From: Gammaproteobacteria bacterium
Lineage (GTDB): Bacteria; Pseudomonadota; Gammaproteobacteria; Pseudomonadales; Azotimanducaceae_A
Direction: 5' to 3'
Length of the DNA stretch: 64,000 bases
Assembly: GCA_012960755.1 (NCBI GenBank)
Contig: DUAT01000169.1
Span: 493-64,492, forward strand
The notes beneath the pieces were generated by a model. The model saw only the letters and a list, made by a program, of their open reading frames with translations, was not told the origin of the DNA and made no database searches. Below are positions 28,342 through 38,215 of the stretch, piece by piece. Position 1 is the stretch's first letter. The number at the start of each line of letters is the position of its first letter. The position numbers and the translations under genes were made by a program.

Positions 28342-29715
28342 TTAAACACCGACTATCGCCTTGTTACCGCCACGGGACAGTTTCTGCAATGCCTGTGAAT
28401 CAAGCAGGTCGTCATCAACCTTAAGATACGCAACCTCCTCGCCTTCAATGAAGACGGCGTCGATAACACCGTCAATAGATAATAACGCGTCTCGCATCTC
28501 ATTGGGAGCAGGCTTATCAATTCGAGACAGGGAAACAGACATACTGCGGTGATTATTTGCCGCAGGCATACCGATGATCACGAAAAACCAGATCACTGAA
28601 ATGAGCGCATTAGCGTACATCAGGTGAGACATTGACCAGGCACCTGCAATGTATCCTCCCGTTGCACCGCCGACAAATGCACCGGCAAACTGGGCAGTGG
28701 AATATATACCCATGGCAGTCCCCCGGGCTCCGGCAGGCGCCAGTTTGGAAACCATCGCCGGGAGCATTACCTCCAACAGGTTGAAGGCCATGAAAAACAA
28801 CACCATCGCCACAATCAGAACATTAAAACTCGAGTATTGTGAAAGAAGCAGGCTGGACGAAATAAAGAAAATTATCATACTCAGCATCAGCTGTTTCACG
28901 AAACCCGGTTTATCTGACAACCACATAAAGGGGCCCATGAGGATAAAGGTAACCACCAGGATTAAGAGATAAATCATGTGGTGATCGGAGGTTTCGATCT
29001 CGCCTGTTCCCAGCATATAAGACGGAAAAGCAATAAAACTCGACATCAGCAGAAAATGGAGAACAAAGATCCCAAAAGTAGTTCTCGCCAGACCCAGATG
29101 GTGTAAAACTTCTTTGACCCGCTTGATGCTCAATTGGGAGTCCGGGTTCAGCCCTATTGTATGCGCTGTCGGCACGAAGATTAACAACACCCCAATCCCC
29201 ACAACCCCGGCCGCGGCTGTCCCCAGGAAAATGCCATCGAGCCCGTAGCTGCGATTAATCCATGGGCCCAGCACCAAAGCGATTCCAAAGGAGGCACCAA
29301 TGCTCATTCCCACAATTGCAATTGCTTTGGACCGATTCTCCTCCCGGGTAACATCCGAGAGCAGCGCCAACAATGTGCTGGCTATTGCGCCACAACCCTG
29401 CAGGAAACGGCCTGCAATAATCCCGAATATGTTATCGGAAAATCCAGCAACCAAACTACCTGCAATAAACACCAGCAACCCGCCAAGGATAACTGGCTTG
29501 CGGCCTATTTTGTCGGACAAAAGCCCCAGTGGTATCTGTAGCAAAGCCTGGGACAAACCATAAATTCCCAGGGCAATTCCAATCAGCAATGGGGTGGCGT
29601 AGCTGAGCTCGTCTACCAGTAACGGGAGTACCGGTAAAATCATGAACAACCCTAGCATCCGCACAACATACAAAAGTGCAATAGAAATGGCTGCGCGTAT
29701 TTCTTGTCTATCCAT
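28342..29715 (-). CDS. YajR-like MFS transporter with C-terminal cytosolic domain
   Basis: The 457-aa protein has about 12 membrane segments with the MFS motif A-like LLSDKIGRKPVILGG, and a C-terminal soluble tail (about 395-457: SLSRIDKPAPNEMRDALLSIDG to EEVAYLKVDDDLLD) that reads as a ferredoxin-like YAM domain, as in E. coli YajR. The order uvrA / MFS / ssb is the same in Pseudomonas. Substrate unknown. It is divergent from uvrA. Confidence 0.85.
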   Translation of the reverse strand: MDRQEIRAAISIALLYVVRMLGLFMILPVLPLLVDELSYATPLLIGIALGIYGLSQALLQIPLGLLSDKIGRKPVILGGLLVFIAGSLVAGFSDNIFGIIAGRFLQGCGAIASTLLALLSDVTREENRSKAIAIVGMSIGASFGIALVLGPWINRSYGLDGIFLGTAAAGVVGIGVLLIFVPTAHTIGLNPDSQLSIKRVKEVLHHLGLARTTFGIFVLHFLLMSSFIAFPSYMLGTGEIETSDHHMIYLLILVVTFILMGPFMWLSDKPGFVKQLMLSMIIFFISSSLLLSQYSSFNVLIVAMVLFFMAFNLLEVMLPAMVSKLAPAGARGTAMGIYSTAQFAGAFVGGATGGYIAGAWSMSHLMYANALISVIWFFVIIGMPAANNHRSMSVSLSRIDKPAPNEMRDALLSIDGVIDAVFIEGEEVAYLKVDDDLLDSQALQKLSRGGNKAIVGV

Positions 29716-29956
29716 TCAGGGGGTTACTTACAAACACTAAAAACGGGTTCATTCGCTTTGCTTAGCGCATCACAAACTTATAACATCGTCCCCTCTCGAA
29801 CCGGCAGGATAGCTAAAATACGACTCACGACGATGAAATAGATGATAGCAAGATAAGCGTCTGCCTACACTCAAGTTGTCAAGAATACTAAGTCAAAAAT
29901 CACATGAATCAACCCACATTTTCAGCAATAACGACCAGGAGCGTCAGCATTCAAGC

Positions 29957-32797
29957 ATGAGCGTTATTTCAATTCGGGGTGCACGCACTCATAACCTGAA
30001 GAACATCGATCTGGAAATTCCAAGAGACAAGCTTGTGGTTATTACCGGGCTGTCTGGTTCTGGCAAGTCTTCTCTGGCATTTGATACGCTCTATGCGGAA
30101 GGTCAACGCCGATACGTCGAATCACTGTCAGCCTACGCCCGTCAGTTCCTGTCGCTGATGGAGAAGCCTGATGTGGATCATATTGATGGATTGTCCCCGG
30201 CTATATCTATTGAACAGAAGTCAACCAGCCACAATCCCCGTTCCACCGTTGGCACAATAACTGAAATATATGATTACCTGAGACTGTTATTCGCACGGGT
30301 TGGGCAGCCCCACTGTCCTGATCACAACATACGCTTACAAGCCCAGTCTGTGGCACAGATGGTTGACCAGGTATTGTCGATAACGGGAGAAAAGCGAGTC
30401 ATGTTACTGGCCCCTGTCGTCAAAAAACGCAAGGGTGAGCATCTTCACCTCTTCAATCAGCTCCGCACCCAGGGATTTGTGCGCGCCCGGATCAACGGGA
30501 TTGTCACCGACCTCGACGAGACACCTGCACTAAATAAGAACAAACAACATACCATCGAGGTTGTCGTTGACCGGTTCCGGGTGAGGGATGATATAAAAAC
30601 ACGTCTGGCTGATTCTTTTGAAACTGCAATCCAGGCTTCAGATGGCCTGGCCAGTATTGCCTTTATTGATGATGATCAAAAAGATATCGTTTTCTCAGCC
30701 CGCTTCGCTTGCCCCGAGTGCGGCCATTCCATTACAGAACTGGAGCCCCGTTTTTTTTCGTTTAACAATCCGGCTGGTGCCTGTTCTGCTTGTGACGGTC
30801 TCGGGCTAAACCAGTTTTTTGATTCGGCGCATGTCGTCCACGACCCAGACCTATCACTGGCCGAGGGTGCAATCCATGGCTGGGACCGACGCAATATCTA
30901 CTACTACCAGATGCTGAATTCACTGGCAGATCACTACCAATTCAGAATTGATACGCCCTTCGCAGATCTCAGCGAAGCTGATCGAAAGGTGATCCTGTTC
31001 GGCAGCGGAAAAGAAAAGATCGCGTTCCGCTATGTCAATGATCGCGGTGACGAATACACCCGGGCCCATGCCTTCGAAGGCATTATTCCCAACATGGAGC
31101 GGCGCTATCGAGATACGGAGTCCCAGGTGGTGCGTGAAAACCTTGCCCGCCACCTCAGCACCCAGAATTGCACGAGTTGTCTGGGAACAAGGCTGAACAG
31201 GGATGCCTGTGCAGTAACAATCAACGACACGTCCCTGCCCACAATCACCAATTGGTCTGTGGCTGAGGCGCATCAGTATTTCGAACAACTCATTCTGCAG
31301 GGCCAGAGAGCCAAGATCGCCGAGAAGATACTCAAGGAAATCGTCAATCGCCTCAGCTTCCTCATGGATGTGGGTTTGAACTATCTCACCATTTCCCGCA
31401 GCGCAAACACCCTAAGTGGTGGAGAAGCCCAGCGAATCAGGCTCGCCAGTCAAATTGGAGCAGGGCTGGTAGGTGTACTTTACATTCTGGATGAACCATC
31501 AATCGGTCTGCATCAACGCGACAATCAACGTCTGCTAAACACCCTGAACCATCTTCGGGATCTTGGAAATACGGTTATTGTGGTAGAACACGATGAAGAG
31601 GCGATCAAGTCTGCCGATTATATCGTCGATATTGGTCCCGGTGCCGGGGTGCACGGCGGTGAAATCGTTGCCGCCGGTAATCTGGAGGATATTCTGGCTG
31701 CAAAAGAGTCCATTACCGGCCAGTTTCTCTCGAACACGCGTCGCATCGAAATTCCCAAAAAGAGGACACCCTACGACCCCGAAAAAGTCCTGCGTATAAA
31801 AGGGGCGTCAGGAAACAATCTCCTGTCTATCAACCTGACAATACCGTTAGGTTTGATGACCTGTATTACCGGAGTTTCCGGTTCGGGAAAATCAACCTTG
31901 ATCAACAATACCCTTTATCCCGAAGCCGCCAAACACCTGAACGGCGCCCAGAACCCGAACTCGGCACCGTTCGACGAAATGCATGGCCTGCACCAACTGG
32001 ACAAGGTAGTCGATATTGACCAAAGCCCAATTGGCCGCACACCGCGATCAAACCCAGCTACCTATACCAATATTTTTACCCCGATCCGGGAATTGTTTGC
32101 CGCAACGCAGGAGGCACGATCAAGAGGCTACAAGCCCGGTCGTTTCAGTTTCAACGTCAAGGGTGGTCGCTGTGAAGCCTGCCAGGGTGATGGCTTGATC
32201 AAGGTTGAAATGCACTTTCTGCCTGATGTCTACGTAACCTGTGATGAATGTATGGGCAAACGGTATAACCGGGAAACCCTGGAAGTGCACTACAAGGGCA
32301 AGAACATCCACGAGGTACTGGCTCTAACCGTCGAAGATGCCTACGGGTTTTTCTCGGCGGTGCCCATGATTGCGCGAAGGCTAAAGACGCTGATGGATGT
32401 TGGCCTCGATTATGTGCGCCTGGGTCAGAGCGCGACAACGCTATCGGGGGGTGAAGCACAAAGAGTGAAACTGGCAAGGGAGCTATCAAAAAGGGATACT
32501 GGTAAGACGCTGTATATTCTCGATGAGCCAACCACAGGTTTGCACTTTCACGATATTGAACAATTGTTGGAGGTACTACACCACCTCAGGGATCGGGGTA
32601 ACACCGTTGTGATCATTGAACACAACCTGGATGTAATAAAAACCGCAGACTGGATCGTCGATCTAGGGCCGGAAGGCGGGTCCGGTGGTGGCGAGATCGT
32701 CGCATTTGGCACACCTGAAGACCTGACAAAACAGGAATGCTCGTTTACAGGCCAGTTCCTTGCTTCCGTACTCGCTAAGGGCTCTCGACAAACCTAG
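29957..32797 (+). CDS. uvrA: Excinuclease ABC subunit A
   Basis: UvrA (946 aa) recognises bulky DNA lesions in nucleotide-excision repair. Two ABC ATPase units are visible: Walker [10 protein letters not shown] and GVSGSGKST, two signature LSGGEAQR motifs, and Cys-rich zinc modules ([10 protein letters not shown] with [16 protein letters not shown] with CDECMGKR). I start at ATG 29957, where the family begins ([17 protein letters not shown]). A TTG at 29876 would add 27 residues; neither start has a strong SD. Confidence 0.98.
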   Translation: MSVISIRGARTHNLKNIDLEIPRDKLVVITGLSGSGKSSLAFDTLYAEGQRRYVESLSAYARQFLSLMEKPDVDHIDGLSPAISIEQKSTSHNPRSTVGTITEIYDYLRLLFARVGQPHCPDHNIRLQAQSVAQMVDQVLSITGEKRVMLLAPVVKKRKGEHLHLFNQLRTQGFVRARINGIVTDLDETPALNKNKQHTIEVVVDRFRVRDDIKTRLADSFETAIQASDGLASIAFIDDDQKDIVFSARFACPECGHSITELEPRFFSFNNPAGACSACDGLGLNQFFDSAHVVHDPDLSLAEGAIHGWDRRNIYYYQMLNSLADHYQFRIDTPFADLSEADRKVILFGSGKEKIAFRYVNDRGDEYTRAHAFEGIIPNMERRYRDTESQVVRENLARHLSTQNCTSCLGTRLNRDACAVTINDTSLPTITNWSVAEAHQYFEQLILQGQRAKIAEKILKEIVNRLSFLMDVGLNYLTISRSANTLSGGEAQRIRLASQIGAGLVGVLYILDEPSIGLHQRDNQRLLNTLNHLRDLGNTVIVVEHDEEAIKSADYIVDIGPGAGVHGGEIVAAGNLEDILAAKESITGQFLSNTRRIEIPKKRTPYDPEKVLRIKGASGNNLLSINLTIPLGLMTCITGVSGSGKSTLINNTLYPEAAKHLNGAQNPNSAPFDEMHGLHQLDKVVDIDQSPIGRTPRSNPATYTNIFTPIRELFAATQEARSRGYKPGRFSFNVKGGRCEACQGDGLIKVEMHFLPDVYVTCDECMGKRYNRETLEVHYKGKNIHEVLALTVEDAYGFFSAVPMIARRLKTLMDVGLDYVRLGQSATTLSGGEAQRVKLARELSKRDTGKTLYILDEPTTGLHFHDIEQLLEVLHHLRDRGNTVVIIEHNLDVIKTADWIVDLGPEGGSGGGEIVAFGTPEDLTKQECSFTGQFLASVLAKGSRQT

Positions 32798-32810
32798 CAT
32801 TTATGGACTA

Positions 32811-33041
32811 CTAGCGGCTCTTGGAGGCTACCGAATGCGCGCGATGGAGGACCATTTCATCATGCAACAGTGTGATCATTCTGCTCCCACTGCTGGTGAA
32901 CATAAATGGCAAGAAAGCATGTATGCCACACATCAACGCTGCAGATGCCAGGCGAATTGAGAACGACATGGCCGTCCAAAAATGTTCCGGGTAACTTTCA
33001 CCTACGCTCGCTGGATGCTCTAAAAAAAACCTTTCCCACAT
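32811..33041 (-). CDS. Small DUF6356-like protein with one hydrophobic segment
   Basis: A 76-aa protein that fits the DUF6356 pattern as I remember it: FLEHPASVGESYPEHF at the N-terminus, a hydrophobic middle (about 27-50, LASAALMCGIHAFLPFMF), then TSSGSRMITLLHDEM. Conserved residues in all three parts make it a real gene rather than a chance frame. Function unknown; probably membrane-associated. It lies between uvrA and the Lrp-type gene, convergent with uvrA. No clear SD before the ATG. Confidence 0.75.
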   Translation of the reverse strand: MWERFFLEHPASVGESYPEHFWTAMSFSIRLASAALMCGIHAFLPFMFTSSGSRMITLLHDEMVLHRAHSVASKSR

Positions 33042-33161
33042 ATTGATATCTTACAAAGCCAGTATTGTTATCAACTTTAAATCAGCGGGCGGAAAATACT
33101 TCTCAATTTAGTGCTTCTTTTAGGCTAAAATTGGGAAATATTACTCATTTATTCAAATAGT

Positions 33162-33614
33162 ATGCAATTAGATTCGAAAGACAGACAAATTCTTCAAATC
33201 CTTCAGAGAGCATCTGATACCCCGATAGTCGAAATCGCCGAAACCGTGAGTCTCTCTGTTAATGCCTGCTGGCGCCGGGCTCAACGACTGCGAAAAAATT
33301 TCATCACTCACAACGTGGCTATACTGGACGCGAATAAGCTCGGACTCGGCCTGACGACATTCGTTTCAGTCAGGACCAATCAGCACAACGACAAATGGCT
33401 TAGTCAATTTTCTGAAGGAGTAGCGAGGATTCCCGAAGTAATAGAATTCTACAGATTAAGCGGTGAGATTGATTACCTGCTTAAAGTCGTTGTGAGGGAT
33501 GTTGCCGACTATGACAGGGTTTACAAGAAGATTATCAGTGCGGCACCCCTGAGTGACGTTTCGTCTTCATTCGCGATGGAGAAAATCAAGTCGACCACCG
33601 TGCTGCCCATATAA
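33162..33614 (+). CDS. Lrp/AsnC-family transcriptional regulator
   Basis: A 150-aa protein with an N-terminal winged HTH (LDSKDRQILQILQRASDTPIVEIAETVSLS...CWRRAQRL) and a C-terminal RAM effector domain (EVIEFYRLSGEIDYLLKVVVRDVADYD). This size and layout is typical of Lrp-family feast/famine regulators that sense amino acids. It ends 32 bp from the convergent aminotransferase gene, its likely but unproven target. The ATG has no Shine-Dalgarno; leaderless or weak initiation is possible. Confidence 0.92.
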   Translation: MQLDSKDRQILQILQRASDTPIVEIAETVSLSVNACWRRAQRLRKNFITHNVAILDANKLGLGLTTFVSVRTNQHNDKWLSQFSEGVARIPEVIEFYRLSGEIDYLLKVVVRDVADYDRVYKKIISAAPLSDVSSSFAMEKIKSTTVLPI

Positions 33615-33646
33615 ATACAGGCAGAGACAGCACATTGACATGCTCG

Positions 33647-34822
33647 TTAGACGTAGCTGGCCTGAACCGCAGCCGTTGCTACCCCTTTGTTGATATGTGC
33701 ATTGTATTGGGACAGCACCGCTTCCAGCGCACTGACACACAACATCACATTCTTTGGATTACTGGCGTACCCCATCAGGCCAATACGCCAGACTTTACCC
33801 GCTAAACTCCCAAGGCCAGCTCCGATTTCAAGATTGAACTGTTGCAGTAACTGTTTCCGGACCACGGCTTCATCAACACCCTCTGGTATGGTTACCGCAT
33901 TAAGCTGCGTCAGCCGCTCATCTTCAGGTACGATAAAAGACAGCCCCATCGCCTCAAGCCCTGCCCGTAAGGCAAGATGATTACGGTTGTGCCTGAGCCA
34001 ACTGGCTTCAAGGCCTTCCTCTGAAAGGACAACCAACGCCTCGTGCAAACCATATAACGCGTTGACTGGCGCTGTGTGATGGTATGCCCGGGTCTGACCT
34101 TCGCCCCAGTAACCCATCACCAGATTCAGGTCCAGAAACCAGGAGCTGACCTGGGTTTTTCTGTTTTTTATGGCTTCGACCGCCGCTTCACTCAAACTGA
34201 TAGGCGACAAACCCGGGGCGCAGGAAAGACATTTCTGGGTCCCGCTATAGGAAGCGTCGGCTCCCCATCCGTCAAGGTCAACATCGCAGCCACCTAACGA
34301 TGTTACACAGTCAACGATTGAAAGACATTCATACCGCCTGGCAAGATCACAAAGTTCCCTGGCATCGGACCGGGCGCCGGTAGAAGTTTCAGCATGAACA
34401 AACGCCACGATCTTCGCATCGGGGTTTGCATCAAGCGCCTTTTTTAAAGCATCAGGATCAACCGCACGACCCCATTCCTGCTCAACCACAACCGACTCGG
34501 CCCCCATTCTTTTTACATTGTCTGACATCCGAGACCCAAACACACCGTTCTGGCACACCACGACCTTATCACCCGGTTCCACCAGATTGACGAAACAGGT
34601 TTCCATACCCGCGGACCCTGGGGCAGAAACGGGGATAGTTAACTCATTTTCAGTCTGGAAGGCGAACTGGAGCAAGCCCTTAATTTCGTCCATCAAACGA
34701 ATGAACTCCGGATCCAGATGGCCAATGGTGGGTTTTGCCATCGCGTTAAGAACACGCGGATTAACATCAGAAGGACCGGGACCCATTAACGTGCGAACTG
34801 TGGGATTAAATGATCTGTACAT
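33647..34822 (-). CDS. Class V aminotransferase, alanine-glyoxylate / serine-pyruvate type
   Basis: A 391-aa PLP enzyme: GPGPSDVNPRVLNAM, GSAGMETCFVNL, HAETSTGA, DCVTSLGG and the PLP-lysine motif SGTQKCLSCAPGLSP are the signature of the AGT/SPT family, with a C-terminal WRIGLMGYAS. It could be alanine-glyoxylate, serine-glyoxylate or pyridoxamine-pyruvate aminotransferase; sequence alone does not decide. The gene starts with GGAGAAG before the ATG and lies just downstream of the rplQ terminator. Confidence 0.88.
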   Translation of the reverse strand: MYRSFNPTVRTLMGPGPSDVNPRVLNAMAKPTIGHLDPEFIRLMDEIKGLLQFAFQTENELTIPVSAPGSAGMETCFVNLVEPGDKVVVCQNGVFGSRMSDNVKRMGAESVVVEQEWGRAVDPDALKKALDANPDAKIVAFVHAETSTGARSDARELCDLARRYECLSIVDCVTSLGGCDVDLDGWGADASYSGTQKCLSCAPGLSPISLSEAAVEAIKNRKTQVSSWFLDLNLVMGYWGEGQTRAYHHTAPVNALYGLHEALVVLSEEGLEASWLRHNRNHLALRAGLEAMGLSFIVPEDERLTQLNAVTIPEGVDEAVVRKQLLQQFNLEIGAGLGSLAGKVWRIGLMGYASNPKNVMLCVSALEAVLSQYNAHINKGVATAAVQASYV

Positions 34823-34895
34823 GTTAATTGCTTCTCCGCAGGCTTTTCTGATTGCAGGCAGTTTCCGGGAATCAAAAACCTGAGTTTATTGTGAA

Positions 34896-34926
34896 ATAAA
34901 AAAAAGGCCGGTAACTAACCAGCCTT
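34896..34926 (-). terminator. Intrinsic terminator of the alpha operon (after rplQ)
   Basis: On the minus strand AAGGCTGGT and ACCGGCCTT form a 9-bp stem with one G:U pair and a TAGTT loop, followed by a run of eight or more Ts. It is 54 nt beyond the rplQ stop and marks the end of the ribosomal cluster. Confidence 0.9.
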
Positions 34927-34979
34927 GATAAGTCATCACACACTTTTAAGACGCGATGACACGTTTTGCGGACGATTAT

Positions 34980-35381
34980 TTAGTCTTCATCGTCGTCGAC
35001 ATCATCATCGTCAAAATCTGGAACCGGTCTATCTACTAATTCAATAAATGCCATCGGCGCAGCATCACCTGCCCGAAAGCCGCACTTTAAAATACGGGTG
35101 TAGCCTCCCGGTCGATCTTCATAACGCGGTCCGATGTCGGTGAAGAGTTTACCAACACTGGCCTTGCTGCCCATGCGCGCAAAAGCGAGACGTCGATTGG
35201 CAACCGAGTCGGTTTTCGCAAGTGTAATGAGTGGTTCAGCAACCTTTCTCAGTTCTTTCGCCTTTGGCAATGTCGTCTTGATGACTTCATGGTCAATCAA
35301 AGAACACGCCATATTCCGAAACATCGCCTTACGGTGCGATGAGTTCCTGTTTAGTTGTCTACCACTCTTTCTATGGCGCAT
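34980..35381 (-). CDS. rplQ: 50S ribosomal protein L17
   Basis: L17 (133 aa) lies near the exit tunnel rim of the 50S subunit. The core ([60 protein letters not shown]) is standard. The C-terminus carries an acidic tail of about 12 residues, almost all Asp/Glu, which I do not recall in the 127-aa E. coli protein. Last gene of the alpha operon. Confidence 0.97.
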   Translation of the reverse strand: MRHRKSGRQLNRNSSHRKAMFRNMACSLIDHEVIKTTLPKAKELRKVAEPLITLAKTDSVANRRLAFARMGSKASVGKLFTDIGPRYEDRPGGYTRILKCGFRAGDAAPMAFIELVDRPVPDFDDDDVDDDED

Positions 35382-35423
35382 GAGATAACTTCCTAATTAC
35401 GCTTTTTCTAATTCCGCTTTCTT

Positions 35424-36440
35424 CTAAAAAGAAGCGATATTGCCCAATACCCGATCGTCACCACGCAGGCTTGTCGGCGGCCAGTTCTCAAGGCGCATGC
35501 CAAGAGACAGTCCACGTGAAGCCAACACGTCTTTTATTTCCGTCAGTGATTTCTTACCCAGGTTTGGTGTCTTTAACAATTCAACTTCTGTTCGTCGAAT
35601 CAGGTCACCAATGTAATAAATATTTTCTGCCTTCAGACAGTTGGCAGAACGAACCGTGAGTTCAAGATCATCTACCGGACGCAACAGAATTGGATCAATC
35701 TCATCTTCATGCTCTTCCGGCTCTGGCTCATTTTCGCTTTGCAGATCAACAAATACATTAACCTGCTGCTGCAAAATAGTCGCAGCTCGACGAATCGCCT
35801 CTTCCGGATCGATTGTGCCATTGGTCTCAAGATCAATTATGAGTTTATCGAGGTCAGTTCGCTGTTCAACCCGCGCACTATCTACCTTGTATGCGACTCT
35901 GCTGACAGGGCTATAGGAAGCGTCAATTAACAGGCTGCCAATAGTACGGCCCTGTTCTTCTTCAATCATGCGGACATCTGCGGGCACATAGCCACGGCCT
36001 CTGCTAACTTTAGCGCGAAGGTTAATACTGCCAGATTCATTTAGCGTTGCAATAACATGGTCCGGATTCGCAATTTCGACATCGTGATCAAGCTGGAAGT
36101 CACCGGCAGTCACTACACAGGGACCTCTTTTATCCAACGCGAGTTCAGCCTCATCAGATTCATTCAACTTGATGGCGACACCCTTAAGATTTAGCAATAC
36201 TTCTATGACATCTTCCTGCACACCTTCGATGGAGCTGTACTCGTGGAGTACACCATCGATCTCAGCCTCTGTGACAGCACAACCTGGCATTGAAGATAGC
36301 AATATGCGTCGTAAAGCATTTCCCAGAGTATGACCAAAGCCCCTTTCGAGAGGTTCCAGGATGACGGTTGCACGGGTCTCACTGACCTGATCAACCTGTA
36401 TATGTTTGGGCGTTAAAAACTCTAATGACGAATGGGCCAT
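35424..36440 (-). CDS. rpoA: RNA polymerase alpha subunit
   Basis: Alpha (338 aa) is the assembly platform of RNA polymerase. N-terminal domain: [25 protein letters not shown] and [14 protein letters not shown] ([13 protein letters not shown]). Acidic linker ([12 protein letters not shown], about 240-252). The C-terminal domain, which contacts UP elements and activators, has [36 protein letters not shown] and MRLENWPP. Lies between rpsD and rplQ as usual. An imperfect copy of the last 10 bp lies just past the stop. Confidence 0.99.
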   Translation of the reverse strand: MAHSSLEFLTPKHIQVDQVSETRATVILEPLERGFGHTLGNALRRILLSSMPGCAVTEAEIDGVLHEYSSIEGVQEDVIEVLLNLKGVAIKLNESDEAELALDKRGPCVVTAGDFQLDHDVEIANPDHVIATLNESGSINLRAKVSRGRGYVPADVRMIEEEQGRTIGSLLIDASYSPVSRVAYKVDSARVEQRTDLDKLIIDLETNGTIDPEEAIRRAATILQQQVNVFVDLQSENEPEPEEHEDEIDPILLRPVDDLELTVRSANCLKAENIYYIGDLIRRTEVELLKTPNLGKKSLTEIKDVLASRGLSLGMRLENWPPTSLRGDDRVLGNIASF

Positions 36441-36469
36441 AAATATACCTTTAAATTTTTAATACTGGA

Positions 36470-37087
36470 TTACTTGGAGTAAAGCTCAACAATAAGATTT
36501 TCATTGATTTCAGCAGGCAATTCTTCACGCGCTGGAAATGCCTTGAAAACACCTTCTAATCTGTCGCCATTTACTTCGACCCAATCAACCGGTCGGTTCG
36601 CAGCCAGGGCAAGTGCGCCCTGGATCCGTAGTTGTTGCCTGGATTTTTCACGAATCGTGATCGTATCGCCCGCTTCTACCTGATAAGACGGTATATTGAT
36701 GACGTTACCGTTAACCAGAATAGATTTGTGAGACACAAGCTGGCGTGCCTCTGCCCGGGTAGATCCAAAACCCATGCGGTAGACAACATTGTCTAACCGA
36801 CGTTCGAGAATCACGAGCAGATTTTCACCTGTTGCACCTTTTTGGCGATCAGCCCGCTTGTAGTAGTTACGAAACTGCTTTTCGAGTACGCCATAAATGC
36901 GACGCACTTTTTGTTTCTCTCGTAACTGTACCGCGTAGTCTGAAAGCCGGGTTCGACGCGCACCGTGCTGACCTGGTGCATTGTCTATCTTGCACTTCGA
37001 TTCAATCGGGCGCACGCCGCTTTTGAGGTACAAGTCAGTACCTTCTCTTCTCGCTAGTTTACATGTAGGGCCGAGATATCTGGCCAT
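36470..37087 (-). CDS. rpsD: 30S ribosomal protein S4
   Basis: S4 (205 aa) binds 16S rRNA early in assembly and in E. coli represses the alpha operon. It has the N-terminal [23 protein letters not shown] compressed start and the RNA-binding S4 domain (about 95-155: [25 protein letters not shown]). Non-zinc form. It starts 35 nt after rpsK. Confidence 0.98.
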   Translation of the reverse strand: MARYLGPTCKLARREGTDLYLKSGVRPIESKCKIDNAPGQHGARRTRLSDYAVQLREKQKVRRIYGVLEKQFRNYYKRADRQKGATGENLLVILERRLDNVVYRMGFGSTRAEARQLVSHKSILVNGNVINIPSYQVEAGDTITIREKSRQQLRIQGALALAANRPVDWVEVNGDRLEGVFKAFPAREELPAEINENLIVELYSK

Positions 37088-37122
37088 ATAGTCTTTCTCC
37101 TTTGTCCGCCGAAGGTCTTAAA

Positions 37123-37626
37123 TCACACCCTGCGGCGTTTCGGTGGTCTACAACCATTATGTGGGATAGGTGTCACATCAGTAATATTCGTGATTCTGTA
37201 ACCAACACCATTTAGCGCGCGTACGGCTGCTTCACGACCAGGACCAGGTCCCTTGACGAAAACTTCCAGATTCTGCAATCCATAATCCAATGCTGCAGTC
37301 CCAGCCCGTTCAGCGGCAACCTGCGCTGCAAACGGCGTGCTCTTTCTTGCACCGCGGAAACCGGAGCCACCTGCTGTTGCCCAGGACAAAGCGCCACCCT
37401 GACGATCTGTAATCGTGATGATCGTATTGTTAAACGATGCATGAATGTGAGCCAGACCATCAACAACCTGACGCTTGCCTTTACGCCGTGTCGGCATAGG
37501 TGCACTCTGGGTTTCAGTTGTTGATTCGGTCCCAGCCTCTGCCGCCGTCTCTGTCACGGCTGGCGCTTCTTTGGTTTCTGTTTCTGTTTCTGTTTCTGTT
37601 TCTGTTTCTGTTTCTGTTTCTGACAT
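37123..37626 (-). CDS. rpsK: 30S ribosomal protein S11 with acidic Glu-Thr repeat N-terminal extension
   Basis: The S11 core is normal: [42 protein letters not shown] and the C-terminal [13 protein letters not shown]. From ATG 37626 the protein has 167 aa against 129 in E. coli. The extra N-terminal segment begins with eight Glu-Thr repeats (residues 3-18) and continues as an acidic Ala/Thr/Glu/Ser stretch to about residue 43. A TTG at 37644 would add six more residues. Both SDs are weak. S11 sits on the 30S platform beside the Shine-Dalgarno helix, so an acidic tail there is notable. Confidence 0.96.
   Translation of the reverse strand: MSETETETETETETETETKEAPAVTETAAEAGTESTTETQSAPMPTRRKGKRQVVDGLAHIHASFNNTIITITDRQGGALSWATAGGSGFRGARKSTPFAAQVAAERAGTAALDYGLQNLEVFVKGPGPGREAAVRALNGVGYRITNITDVTPIPHNGCRPPKRRRV
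37574..37621 (-). repeat. Hexanucleotide microsatellite (8 perfect units) inside rpsK
   Basis: GTTTCT (plus strand) is repeated eight times without error, 48 bp in all. On the coding strand it reads GAA ACA (Glu-Thr) repeats directly after the start codon. Length changes by whole units would keep the frame. Confidence 0.95.
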
Positions 37627-37708
37627 ATTGGTCACTTCACTCAAAATAAATTTCTGCTTTCTTTACCAAAACTAGCCAAATTAAAAACAGCAAAAAGGCA
37701 ATTTTGTT

Positions 37709-38065
37709 TTATCTTCGAATTGGTCTTTTCGGACCTTTTCTTGTTCGTGCATTTGTCTTGGTTCGTTGGCCACGCAACGGCAGATTACGACGATGCCGAA
37801 TCCCCCGATAGCAACCAAGGTCCAGCAGACGCTTAATGTTCAACTGCACAGTACGCCGCAAATCACCTTCAACCGGTAACTTAGCAATTTCCGTGCGAAG
37901 ACTATCGAGCTGCGCTTCGTCCAGATCCTGTATTTTCGCGGTCGGACTCACATTCGTTTCCGCACACAAATCCTTCGCAGTTTGCCGACCAATACCAAAG
38001 ATATAGGTCAGGGATATTTCTGCATGTTTATTATCGGGAATATTAATTCCAGCTAAACGAGCCAT
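37709..38065 (-). CDS. rpsM: 30S ribosomal protein S13
   Basis: S13 (118 aa) sits in the 30S head and touches the P-site tRNA and L5 (bridge B1). Typical [19 protein letters not shown] start, [28 protein letters not shown] and a basic C-terminus. First gene of the alpha operon. A wider than usual gap of 82 bp separates it from rpsK. Confidence 0.99.
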   Translation of the reverse strand: MARLAGINIPDNKHAEISLTYIFGIGRQTAKDLCAETNVSPTAKIQDLDEAQLDSLRTEIAKLPVEGDLRRTVQLNIKRLLDLGCYRGIRHRRNLPLRGQRTKTNARTRKGPKRPIRR

Positions 38066-38078
38066 TCAAACGCTCCTA

Positions 38079-38192
38079 TCAACCCTGGCGTTGTTTATGT
38101 TTTGGTTCTGTACAGATAACCCTGACAGCACCCCTGCGTCGAATAATTCGACAGTTCCGGCACATCTTTTTTACTGAAGCTCTAACCTTCAT
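38079..38192 (-). CDS. rpmJ: 50S ribosomal protein L36
   Basis: A 37-aa zinc-ribbon ribosomal protein. The translation starts [20 protein letters not shown] and contains the zinc ligands C11, C14, C27 and H32. This Cys-containing form needs zinc. It lies between secY and rpsM as in the standard spc operon. Confidence 0.98.
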   Translation of the reverse strand: MKVRASVKKMCRNCRIIRRRGAVRVICTEPKHKQRQG

Positions 38193-38215
38193 AACCTGCT
38201 CCGTTCCTTATACGT

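Noticed and set aside
29876..29956. 27-residue N-terminal extension of UvrA from a TTG
   Set aside because: The added residues have no match to the family start, which is the ATG at 29957; kept only as an alternative.
29716..29956. Expected SOS (LexA) box upstream of uvrA
   Set aside because: No CTGT-N8-ACAG match was seen; uvrA may not be LexA-controlled here, or its operator differs from that consensus.
37709..37760. Possible terminator between rpsM and rpsK from the AT-rich stretch
   Set aside because: No stable GC stem precedes the T-runs; rpsM and rpsK are expected to be co-transcribed.
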